DNA of 64,000 bases, from the NCBI GenBank assembly GCA_965153455.1, contig OZ234493.1, positions 20,450,213 through 20,514,212 on the forward strand, in the 5' to 3' direction. Of this stretch, positions 35,650 to 46,400 are shown piece by piece (position 1 is the stretch's first letter; each line of letters opens with the position of its first letter). The DNA comes from Sphagnum compactum. Taxonomy: Eukaryota > Bryophyta > Sphagnopsida > Sphagnales. The position numbers and the translations under genes were made by a program. The notes beneath the pieces were generated by a model, which saw nothing but the letters and a program-made list of their open reading frames with translations, was not told the origin of the DNA and did no database searches.

Positions 35650-36300
35650 AAAAAAAATCCAAATACCATGAAGTGGATGAAAGGGGATGAAACGTAGGGT
35701 ATCATGGATGAACAATATAACATGAAGTGGATGAAAATGGATGAAAAGTAGGGTATCATGGATGAAATGGGGATGCCAACATAAGTGGTAATTGCTGTTG
35801 ACTAAGCAGTCCAAAGAGGAAAGGTGAAGGTGGGCGGTCAAAGGGATGAAAGTCTAGTGAAATGGATGGAAAAAGATGAACAAACTTAGATGAAAGTGGA
35901 TGGGAAAAAAAACCAGATGTAACCTGAGGGTTGAAAACCCCGCTGTCAAACTACCTGCTGGCAGTCCAAAGAGTGAAGGGGGTTAGAAACAATGGAGAGA
36001 AGTGGATGAAAAGGATGGAAAAGGACCCTAAAACATGACAGCGTATGGATGCCAAAAGTGTGCTAAAGTGGATGAAAATGGATGAAACTTATGGCCAAAT
36101 TTTTTTGAAACAAAACATGTGGTGAAGTGGATGAAAAGAAAGTCAGATCCAAAATGAGGGTTCGTTAAAATACTCGCGGCAAAAAAAACAAAAATCCAAA
36201 AAGGGAGGAAAAAAAATGGGGTAAGTACAGCCGAAGTGGATGGAAAAGGATTTCAGGATTGAGAATGGATGAAAATAATGAGCATGGATGAAAATTTTGG
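35650..36300. repeat. GGATGAAA-rich purine tract, irregular part
   Basis: GAAGTGGATGAAAATGGATG and close variants recur at roughly 35,670, 35,720, 35,850, 36,000, 36,070 and 36,125. The + strand is strongly purine-rich. It leads into the more regular array at 36,300-37,020. Pyrimidine-rich open frames on - are artefacts of this composition. Confidence 0.75.
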
Positions 36301-37020
36301 AAAATGGATGAAAAATAGACACAACTGAGCTGATTGGATTGAGCATAAAGAAGAATCCGCAAAGAATGCATGAAAAGACTGGAAAATAGATGAAAAGGGT
36401 AGAAGATGGATGAAAGATAGGTAGTAGACACCAAAAAAAATCAACTGATCTGATGGATGAACAGAAGAATCCGCGAAGGATGGATGAAAGAATGGAATAC
36501 GGATGAAAGATAGACCACATAAAAAATCAGCTGAGCTGATTGGATGAGCAGAAGAAGAAGAATCAGCAAAGGATGGATGAAATAATGAAAAAGGATGAAA
36601 AGAATGGGAGGTAGATGAAAGACAGAGACTCATCATCCACTGTATATAGATGGATGAACAGGAGGAGGAGACCACGCCGAGGATGGATGAAAGAATGAAA
36701 AATGGAAGAAATGGAAGGAAGATGGATGAAAGATACACACATAAATCAACTGTACAAATGGATGAACAGAAGGAGAACAACCAGCCAAAGATGGATGAAA
36801 GGGATGGGAGGTAGATGAAAGACAGACACTCATAAATCAACTGTATGGATGAATGAACAGAAGAAGAAGACCAGACCCAATGATGGATGAAAGAATGAAA
36901 ATGGATGAAAGGAAGGAAGATGGATGAAATTTAAATACTCAAAAATCAACTCTGGATGGATGAACAGAAGCAGAAGGAGAAGAACCAGCCAAGGATGGAT
37001 GAAAATATGGATGAAAACAT
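36300..37020. repeat. purine-rich satellite, ~90-115-bp unit, about 7 copies
   Basis: Each unit contains AAATCAACTG, then GGATGAACAGAAGAAG, then CAGCCAAGGATGGATGAAAG and a GGATGAAA-rich tail. Unit starts near 36,310, 36,437, 36,525, 36,636, 36,743, 36,834 and 36,946. The array ends just before the NLP upstream region. The + strand is nearly all A and G for hundreds of bases. Confidence 0.8.
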
Positions 37021-37720
37021 GGGAAAGAATCAGCAAAAACTCGTCCCTCTCGCTTGGCAGCAGATGCGGCGGTGCTTTTGATCCTCCAAAGGATTCTCTC
37101 CTCCGCGAGCTCTCCTCGGCCACCGTCCTTAAGTCTGTTGTGCACAATCCACACTACTACTTCTACTTCTCTTCTCTTGTATTGCTGCTCACTGGCCCCT
37201 TTAGAATGTCGGTTTCTGTTCCTCCTATTGTCTCTGCAACTCTTCCCTTACACATACCCATTGACCACTGCTACCAGAAGTCTTTGTGCTCTTTGGGGGG
37301 TTTTGCATCCGTGGTGGTTCTTCAACTCAACAAACAACAATAACAACAACAAGATTGTTGTTGGGAATCTCTAAATATGTTGTTGAAGAAGGTGGTGGTG
37401 GTGTTGTGTTTCATGATCATCAGCAGTAGCAGCAGTAGCGTCGGTGCAAGATCAATCTCTTGAACACAAAAGTGTATCTGTAAGGAACGTGGTTTTGGGT
37501 TCAGGCAGACAGCCCCATTCATTCAACTATGTTGTTGAGGTTGTTGGGAATGTGCAGCTTGACAAGGAGGGACGACGACGACGACCTTGGCTTTTGTGGC
37601 GGAGGTTTAGGGTGGAGAAGGAGGAGGAGGTCGTCTAGTCGTGGCACGGGTCATCATCATGTGTCATCATGGTTTTGAGATTGTGCTAATCCTGTAGTCA
37701 GTCAGATAGTTGGCGGCTGA
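37021..37720 (+). promoter_or_regulatory. probable upstream/leader region of the NLP gene
   Basis: Composition changes sharply from the satellite to a mixed, CT-rich then GTTG-rich sequence typical of plant promoters and leaders. A 46-codon ATG ORF begins at 37,206, and (CAACAA)n and GGTGGTGGTG tracts occur. No TATA box is convincing, so the transcription start is not placed. Confidence 0.35.
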
Positions 37721-37737
37721 TGATGATCCCCAACAGA

Positions 37738-37978
37738 AGAATCTATTTTGGGTTGTGATCAGATTAGGAGATCCCCAACAGAATCATGGGTTTTGGGTTT
37801 TGAGGAGATTAGGAGATCGCCAGGAGAATCATGGGTTTTGGGTTGTGAGCAGATTAGGAGATCCCAAAGAGAATCATGTGTTTTGGGTTTTGAGGAGATT
37901 AGGACACCCCCAAGAGAATCTGTTTTGGGTTGTGAGGAGGAAATTAGGACATCCCCAAGAGAATCTGTTTTGGGTCTC
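37738..37978 (+). repeat. 45-bp tandem repeat upstream of the NLP start codon
   Basis: Five to six units of 45 bp (GGAGATCCCCAACAGAATCA then TGGGTTTTGGGTTTTGAGG, with variants) end 50 bp before the NLP ATG. Three consecutive units carry an ATG followed by four codons and TGA: 37,786-37,803, 37,831-37,848 and 37,876-37,893. As 45 is divisible by 3, two sense frames and one antisense frame stay open through the array, but without an ATG start. Confidence 0.85.
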
Positions 37979-38028
37979 GTTAGAGTAGGAGAATTAGGAG
38001 GATACAATCTGGAGATCCGTGGAGGACA

Positions 38029-41000
38029 ATGGACAGGTTTGTGAATCAAGTCACTGCCACTTATTACTTGAGGCAACAAGAGGAGGAGGAGGAGCAGCAG
38101 CAGCAGCAGCAGAAATGGGGTACAACAGAGTTAATAGCATTGAATCAGCAGCAGCAGCAGCAGATGATGATGATGGCAGCAACAGCAGCATCTGGGTTGA
38201 GCAGCATTGGTGAGCAGCAGCAGCTTCAGCACCATCCCAAGTTCCAGGTAGATGATGTGGTTTTGGCAGAGCTGATGGATATGGAGATTCCCTTCTGCAG
38301 TGAGCAGATTCTGGTAGAACAGCCATGGATGAGCAGCAGCAACTGTATCCCTGCTGTTGCTGCTGAGTTTGCCTTCAACTTCTCAGGCCATCAGCACCAC
38401 CTCTACAGCAACAGCAACAGCACCACCTTTGCCAATTTGCAGGCAGGATGCTTGCCGCCACCTGCAAATTCCTTTTGGCCACTGGGTCACCCAATCCCAT
38501 CACCTCACTTCCCTGTGAGCCAAGAAGAATCTGAAGAAATCCATGGCTCTGATTTTACTACCACGCCACCACCACAAGGAAATCTCAGAAGCACAATCTC
38601 TGGGGAGAATTTTGCAGAGCTTTCACAATTGCTGTTCGGGGTGACTGCCAACAACAGCACTGAGGGTGCGGGGGAAGAAGGAGAGGCAGCAGAGTACTCA
38701 GCCATGATGCCAGGGGAACAACTCCAGAGCCTAATACCATTACCACCACCACCACCCCTCGTCCAATGTAGGAGCTTCAGCAGAAACCATGAGACAGCAG
38801 GAGGAGAAGGAATTCTGCAGCACAATTCAAGCATTTTCTGTTATGAGAAAGCATTGGAGGATTTGGTCACATCTTGTTCTTCTCCTTCACTGGAGGACGA
38901 GGAGGCCAGAAGCAGTGGCCAGGTGAAGCAAGTCTCAAGGGCAAGGGCAAGGTCAAGAGGAGCAGCAGCAGCAGGGCGGTCGGATCATCATGGTTTGACA
39001 TTACAGGAACGAACAATGCAAGCTTTGCAGTACATTGGAAAGGCATGTGTGGATGTACTGGTGCAGGTGTGGATGCCAATGAAGACAGACGATAACAGAG
39101 TGCTGCTCACAACACGTGAACAACCCTTTGTACTGGAGCACAAGACAGATCACCGTCTCTGGTACTACCGAACTGTCTCTGAGGAATATGAGTTTGCAGT
39201 CACCAGCAGCTCACCAGGACTTCCGGGCCGAGTCTTCTTGCAGCAGGTGCCAGAATGGACACCCAATGTGCAGTTCTACAATAGCCAGGAGTATCTGAGA
39301 GTCAAGGATGCACAGAAGTACGATGTCAGAGGCACTCTGGCAGTACCTGTCTTTGAACCTTCCTCCAGGAATTGCCTGGCTGTCATCGAGCTTGTCATGG
39401 GTGCTGAGAAATTGCAGTATGCGCCTGAAATTGACATCATTTGTAGAGCTCTGCAGGTGCGGGGGATGGGAATTTTTCTTCACTCAAAACCTTAGATTCC
39501 TAAAGAATTTTCTTGTGCCTGTGTAGCCTCTCTAAGGTCTCCTTTTTCTTCATCATCCTTCGGGTTTTGGTTTCCAACATGAACAAGGGTGAGGAGAAAG
39601 AGTTTGTGATGTGGGCTGATGGTGTATGTGGGTGTCCCTTGTTTTGCAGTCTGTGAACCTGGCATCCTCAGATGGAACAGAGCTTCCAGCACTAGAGGTA
39701 TAACATAAGCCAAAACCCATGAGTTTCTTTTCATTGTTTCTTGGATTTCAGTACCATAGATAAATTGCTAGAAGTTCCATGGAAGAAATTATCTGTTGTG
39801 GTTGCTGATTTTTGGAGAGTTTGTTTTTGCATCAGATGCGAACTCAGGGACGTCAAGCTGCACTAGCAGAGATTGCTGAGGTGTTAACTGCAGTGTGTGA
39901 GACTCACAAGCTGCCTCTGGCACAGACTTGGATTCCTAGTAGTGTCACCTGTCATGGCAGGAACTTCATAGACAGCAACAACAGCAATGACAGCAATAGG
40001 AGATTCATGAATTCATATGAAAGCAGTAGCAGCAATAGTAGTAGTAGTAGCAACAACAAGGACAATGGTTCAGGTGGTAGGAGCCGTGTGTGCCTCAGGA
40101 CTGCAGATGGTCCTCACTATGTCAATGATCCTCGTGTTTGGGGATTCCGCCATGCTTGCTCTGAACACTTTCTGGAGAAGGGGCAAGGGCTTCCTGGCAA
40201 AGCCTATGTGTCAAACCAACCTTCGTTTGAACCGGATGTCAAGAACTATAGCAAGATTGAGTACCCTCTCGGTCATTATGCTCGTTTGTTTGGCCTTGGT
40301 GCTGCTGTTGCCATTCGCCTCCGAAGCATTCATACTGGCAGTGATGACTATGTGCTGGAGTTTTTCTTACCACCTACTTGTGTCAACAGTCAAGAACAAC
40401 AAGTGGTGTTGAACTCGCTGTCCATCACCATGCAACGTGTGTGTCGAAGCTTGCGCACTGTTTCTGACAAAGAGTTACAAGAAGAGAAAGGCCATGAATT
40501 TCAATTTGAGGAAAACTATCAGAGCAACTCAGGAGGCTCACTCAGAGTAAGCACTGTTGGCACACTGGCCAGCCCTGACACTGGTGAAAAACAAGAAGAA
40601 GTTGAAGACCCACAAATTTCAAATTTGCAATCCTTGAATGGAGCCGAGATTGAAGAATCAGGTGAACTCACAGAGGAAGGTAGTTTAGTGTTCACATCAA
40701 TGAGAACGGGTTTGGATGCCACAACTCAAAAGCAAAGGCTTGACAGGAGGAGAGGAACGAGTGAGAAGACAATTGGGCTTGACGTTATACAGCAATATTT
40801 TACTGGCAGCCTCAAGGATGCAGCCAAGAGCATTGGGGGTGAGTCTATTCTTCTTCCAGAGCTTGCAAACCTGCCTCTCTTTATCTCTTGTGAAATGGGT
40901 TGTTTATGTAAGAATGAATTGAAATGAACTTGGGTCTTTTCATGAGTATCTTACTGCCTCTTTCTTTCACTTGGGTTGTGTTGCAGTGTGTCCAACAACA

Positions 41001-41996
41001 CTAAAGAGGATTTGCAGACAACATGGGATCTCAAGGTGGCCATCTCGGAAGATCAACAAAGTGAATCGCTCATTGAAGAAGCTCCAGGGAGTGATAGAAT
41101 CAGTGCATGGTGCAGATGTGCACCTTCACTTAACTGCTGCACGTGCAACCACAGACCTCAGTCCCCCAAAAGAAAATACCCATGTGAGACTGCTCGATGT
41201 GCACAATACCCAGTGTGATCAGATTAGGGTTCAAGAGTCGGCAGACGTGCAGAAAAACAATGATAGAAATTCAAGTTCCACATCATCTCATTCCAGGCCA
41301 GGTTCAAATCCCAATGCATTCGATGGAGTTGCAGATGGAGGAGGAGCTGAGAGTATGACTGGTCGAGATGCTGCTAAAGCCCTCAGAGCAGAGGCTATGG
41401 AAATCTTTGGTGAGAGCAAGAGCAGCATGAGCATCTCCGAAGTTCCCACCTTCTCTGAAGACAGTGGAGTTGGTGATGATAAATCTTCAGATGCCATTGA
41501 AGCAGCTGATTGGGCAAACCACAAATCTGACTCTGTTTTCATTGAATCTCAAGTGCATGGAAGTTGTGGAGCCCTCACAGCAGTGGTCACACATGCTGAA
41601 TGCATTCCATATCCTCTTGAGGCAGATCAGATTAGTGGTCATGCTCATGAACAATCAAAAGAATCAGGCTCGTCTCATGCTCCTCAGGGCAACGAGTGCA
41701 GCTCACCATCATCAGGCATCGGGAATATGCCCTCATCAGTGACAGTGAAGGCAACTTTTGAAGCAGACACAGTTCGTTTCAAGCTTGCATTCGGCTCCAG
41801 TTTCATGGAACTGAAAAATGAGATAGCGCTCAGATTTCAGTTCAATGGACGAGACTTTGATCTCAAATATCTTGATGATGACAAAGAGTGGATGTTACTC
41901 ACTTGTGACAGAGACTTGAGTGAATGTATTGATGTGATGCAATCCTTGGGAGGTCATGTGATCAAACTCCTGGTTGCAATGGCCACAAGAACTTGA
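38029..41996 (+). CDS. NLP: NIN-like protein (NLP) transcription factor, RWP-RK and PB1 domains
   Basis: Four coding exons: 38,029-39,456, 39,650-39,697, 39,836-40,838 and 40,987-41,996. All introns are GT-AG and phases match, giving 1,162 residues. Residues 1-320 are low-complexity, with CAG-encoded Gln runs. Residues about 324-700 are the NLP amino-terminal/GAF-like region ([40 protein letters not shown]). A Ser/Asn tract interrupts it near residue 560. The RWP-RK DNA-binding domain spans about 806-860, split by intron 3, with RWPSRK at 843-848. The PB1 domain spans about 1,076-1,158 with an acidic [11 protein letters not shown] block. NLPs act in the nucleus, bind nitrate-responsive elements and switch on nitrate-assimilation genes; PB1 mediates multimerisation. 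The start is the first ATG of the frame. The order and length fit NLP rather than the shorter RKD class. Confidence 0.95.
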
Positions 41997-42187
41997 GAGA
42001 TTTGCAGATTTTGGAACTGCAAAATCCTTACCTCCATCAATCAACAGCTGCATCATCAAGTTTTGGGTAATTGCCTGAGAGGTGAGTTTTCTCATCAAAG
42101 CATTTCCTACACCAAATTGTGTATATATCTCTTCAAAATGGAGAAATTGCAAAATCAGGCTAGAACTCTCTGACATTGTCACTTCTG

Positions 42188-42504
42188 TTGGAAATTCAGG
42201 TAATTGACATGGAAGGCAAATACACAAGTTTGCAAAGAGGATAGTGAAGACAAAACAAAGCATAGAATGGGCGAGTCCTAGAAGAGGATTCTGGACAGCA
42301 AGCTCTCAAGGACAATGATGGAATTCTCAACATCTGGGTCACATAATTTTGTAGTTTTATGATTTGGAGGTCACACTTCTTTGGTGACGTTATACCACTC
42401 ATATGATGTCACCAAACCATGTAGCAGCAACTGGTCTGTACAAAGCCCATGCCATTCATTAAGCATATGCCCAATAGGGTCATACCACAACCATTTGGAA
42501 TAAG
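42188..42504 (-). pseudogene. decayed duplicate of the last PDR exon
   Basis: Base-by-base similarity to 43,455-43,727 is clear at both ends: GCTTATTCCAAA at the acceptor side, and TTCACTATCCTCTTTGCAAA, ATTTGCCTT and ACCTGAATTTCC at the stop side. The CAG acceptor before it is kept. The middle has diverged, an extra ~45 bp is present and the frame reaches TGA after LHGL- or CCYMVW-type readings, so it cannot encode the final transmembrane helices. It lies 1.2 kb downstream of the real exon, in the same orientation. Confidence 0.8.
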
Positions 42505-42919
42505 CTGCACACACACACACTCAAAAAAAGTTTCAAGATTTTTCACTAGCATGTTGTTTCTCCTGTTCAACTGTTGGGTTTGAGAGAGTGCTGCTGCATA
42601 TCTCTCTATGCACACACACTCTCATATGTATGATGTACTTTGTTTTCAATCACAAGCTTTCAAGCTTGTTTCCAGAAATCAGAAGCTGTAAAACTTTGTG
42701 ATTCAATAGCAGTCCATGTCTTCTTTTGCGTTATGTGACAGCTTGCTGGCCATGTTGCTTCAGATAACTGTTTATCCTTGATCCAGATCATTTATATTGT
42801 GGACCTGATGTCAAGTATTGCATGCTAAAATACAAACAGAATGTATTTCTGTGAAGAAAGAATGTAGGAGAGTCTGCATTCTTTCTTTGGGGTGTTTCAC
42901 TGGAAAGTGTGATCAGATG

Positions 42920-43185
42920 CCATATCCAGATTCAGATGCTCAAGTGCTAAGTGTGATCAGATTCCACTTCCAGATTCAGATGCTCAGGTGCTAAGTATGA
43001 CCAAATGACAGTTCCAGATTCAGATGCTCACTGGGTAATTTTGTGTGACCAGATTCTGGTTCCAGATTCAGATGCTCACTGGGTGTTTTTGTTGCAACCA
43101 GACTCCAGTTCCAGATTCAGATGTTCAAAGGGTGCTTTTGTTGTGAAAAGATTTAGAGATCCAGATTCCAAATGCTCAGGATAAC
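42920..43185. repeat. CCAGATTCAGATGCTCA tandem repeat, 44-50-bp spacing
   Basis: The core word begins at 42,926, 42,970, 43,014, 43,062, 43,111 and (variant) 43,161. Units also share GTGTGACCAGATTC or a variant before the core and CTGGGTGTTTTTGTTG after it. Non-coding, between the two gene ends. Confidence 0.85.
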
Positions 43186-43326
43186 AATGAACAGAAATTC
43201 TGGGTATGGGTTGGTACTGCCACCTCTGATTCAAGTGTTTTATGACTTAACAGCATCAAAATGTTGCAAGATGTGTTCATCACCCATCCATGGTATTAGA
43301 AATCAGCACACATTGGCTGGCTGTAG

Positions 43327-43346
43327 ACCCTAAACCCTAAACCCAA
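43327..43346. repeat. interstitial telomere-like repeat
   Basis: ACCCTAAACCCTAAACCC is two and a half units of the plant telomere repeat (TTTAGGG on the other strand). Single related words occur at 43,857-43,870 and 44,168-44,182. Such short runs are common inside plant chromosomes. Confidence 0.6.
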
Positions 43347-43454
43347 GTGCTGGAGGAAAACAAAAAATCACCTGACTTGGTCTAGAGAGACAAAGAGCAT
43401 AACTAGAAACATTCAGCTAAATTATGGTTGCTACAAATGGTTTTTGCAATTTTG

Positions 43455-46400
43455 TCACCGATGTTGGAAATTCAGGTACTTGATACCAAAGGCAAATACA
43501 CTTCCGAAGAGGATAGTGAAGACAACCGGCATGGAAACCGCAAGTCCTAGAAGATTGTAATAAAATCCAAACGTCTGAGACACAAATTCCCGTACTTGTA
43601 TCGCAGAGCCACCACCAATTGGCTCGACAAGTGAGGTTACATCACCAAATTGTGTGATGATAAGTGCATACAAAGTCCATGCCACTGGACATGCCCAGTA
43701 GTACCATACCCACCATTTTGGAATAAGCTGCATACACCAAAAAAATAAACAATTAAAAAAAATTCAATACATTCCAGGAGCTCACAATTTTTATTTTTTT
43801 CCTCCTTCCTTCATTCCTTCCTTCTTTCCTTCCCCCTTTTTGCGAAATTGTTGTTTTAAACCCTAAACCCCTATGTCGGGTGGTTCGATTGTTCTCAAAT
43901 TGAAAACCAGTTGGTTTGAAGGGCCATGGTATATGAACCCTTGGGCAGTTCTCCCTTCTTTTTTTCAAAGAAAAAATTGACGGGTAAGAGTTGGGTATAT
44001 GAGCCCTTGAGCAGTGGCTCTTCACAAAATCCATTTTGATCTTTGGATAGCAACAAATTCAAAGAACCTTCAGTTCCAGATTTTGGAAAAGTTTCAGAAT
44101 CTGAAGAACCTTGGTTCCAGTTCACAGGAACTGGTGAGTTTTCACAAAATTCATAGAACCAGTTTGACCCTTAACCCCTAAACATCAGGACAGTGTGAAT
44201 TCACACTGAAAAGCTTTTTCAGCCCATATTGGGCCTGTCTGATGTTCAGGGGTTAACCCCGGATCTAAGAATATCAAAGAACCTACCCTAAACAGCCGGT
44301 TCTATGCTGGTTCTTTCATGAAAACCACCAGTTATTTGAAAATTTTCAAAAACCTGGTTCTTTCATGAAAACGAGAGATTCTTTTTTTTTTTTTTTTGGA
44401 ATTTTTTTTCAAACTGAATCTGGAGGTTTTGTGATTCTGAAAATTTTCAAAAAACCAGAACTTGAAGTTGTTAACAAAATCAAAAGAACCACATAACATT
44501 GGTTGGTGCATTCTTTGCTCTAGGCACAATATTCTTATATGTGTACTCCTGCATTCATTCATGAGCTGTGCTTTTTTGGCAGATCAAAGCACTGACTTGC
44601 AGACAAAAATTATGTCAAATTGTGATTGGATATTAGGGTAAAAAATTGTTCAAATTATAGTGAAATAATTTTTTCGAGTTAGAGTTATATGAAATAGTTA
44701 ATACACTAGAAAAACCAGTGCCACACTTCACCAAAATGCTAAGGGAATTCAAAACCCAGTCTCTCTGGAAGGCTACTAAAAGTAAGAAGAAGATTGCAGT
44801 AAAAAAATGGGAAAATGGGTTCACGATTTTCACTTACAGGTCTGAAGATCAAGAAGCCCGAAAAGAGATTGAAAATAGAGTAAAATCCAGAGGCGACAAT
44901 AGCCGCAATCTGATGATTGGGTGTCAATGCTACGGCCATCATTCCATAGTATGTGAAGTAAAGCAAGGAGAAGAACGTAATAAACACATACCAAAAGAAC
45001 TTAGGTGCGGTCCATGTGAAATTAATCATTGAGTACGTGATCAAAGCATACACTAAGGTTTGTGCCAAACAGTATGGTAATTCAATTAACACCTGCAAAA
45101 ACTCACAAAACATTTCTTCCCAATTAGCTCTACAATATTGCTCTTCCTTCTCCATGACACCTCTTGTGCAGGGTTTTATTTTTTGAAATTTTGTGAGGTG
45201 GGTGGTCGTGTGGCAATCATCCACAAGAGGACTACAGGTCGAAAAGGAAAGTAAAAAAGTTTAGTAATCTTGCTATATTTTGGCAACATGCTCGAACCTA
45301 TTGTCTAAATCTGGTGATTTCAGATTTTTTCTTTTGACATTCAGTGAAGTCAGGAAAAGAGAGCACTGGTACCCTGAGTTTTGTCATACACAGGGTGAGA
45401 TTAACAAAAACCCTGCAAAAAAGTACATTAGCATTCAAGGGGGGGTGAAACTCAGAAAACCATCAATTTTGATGGTTTTCACCCTGTCTTTCTTTTTTCC
45501 TGAGCGGCTCCACTGCTGCTACATATAATTTTCACTGCTCCTACCTGTACAGCTACTATAATTTCTCTCGAACCTTGTGCATTAAATGCTGAGATTCAGC
45601 ATTTCGTACTGAGTTTCAGCTTTTCATAGTGAATCTCCTTACTTTACGGATACCACTAAAGGAATATTCCAATCGAACCATGTGACCCAAAAAATCACTG
45701 AATCTCCAATCGAACCATGTGACCCAAAAACTTGATAAAATTGAACTGCATCAAAGACCCAATATTTTGTTTTTCATTTTCTCCGAAATTCCATAACTGT
45801 GTGAAGGAATGTTCCAGTTTGAATGTGGCATCATCATAAGCAACTTGATAAATGCAACTTCATGAAAGACCCAAAAACTTTGCATTTTCTCAAATGCCCA
45901 AAAACCTTTTAACTTCGCCCCATTTTGCAATGAATACCCACCAAAAAAACTATTTTGTGATATTTTAGAATTTTATTAACAAAAAAATTATTTACCTGTG
46001 CTATTGCATAAGGGATTGCAGAGTACATGCCAGCTGCCCTTTCTCTGTAGAAGATGGTGCGCTCAATTGCCACTATAGGTTGAACTGTGGCAGCATTTTG
46101 CACACCAATAAACAAGACTGCACCATACATGGATCCCATTACACTAAATAGATTAACCTGCTTATTCCTGCAAACACAAAATCCAAGGTTAGGAAAAAAA
46201 ACCCAAAAAATAAAAATAAAAATATGAACAATGAAACCTCCAAGGTAGAATGGGTTTGATTCTTTACTTAAATTCTAAACAGGAAATTGCCAAAAATAAA
46301 AATAAAAATTCATTGATTGCATTAGTATTGTTTGGGTTTGTCAATAACAAAATGAACAATCAAAAATTATGCCACCAGAATTCTAAAGATAAGTGATTCA

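Larger units (their letters stand above)
41997..43454. other. intergenic region between two convergent genes
   Basis: Holds the 3' ends of both genes, a decayed copy of the last transporter exon (42,188-42,504), a 44-50-bp repeat (42,920-43,185) and a short telomere-like run (43,327-43,346). Poly(A) sites cannot be placed. Confidence 0.6.

Noticed and set aside
36253-36840. 195-codon open frame on - (and others at 36,143-37,154)
   Set aside because: Reading the pyrimidine strand of the GGATGAAA satellite gives endless Phe/His/Pro/Ser without structure. It is a composition artefact.
37738-37978. CRISPR-like array
   Set aside because: Units are contiguous tandem copies without unique spacers, and the context is a plant nuclear gene.
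37710-38044. 92- and 98-codon open frames and a 106-codon antisense frame over the 45-bp repeat
   Set aside because: They are open only because the unit length is a multiple of 3. They begin at TTG or other non-ATG codons and have no family resemblance. Not called as genes.
39457-39495. NLP protein ending after exon 1 at the stop at 39,493
   Set aside because: A GT donor at 39,457 and the next exons restore the conserved [11 protein letters not shown] stretch, so the open frame past 39,456 is intron read-through.
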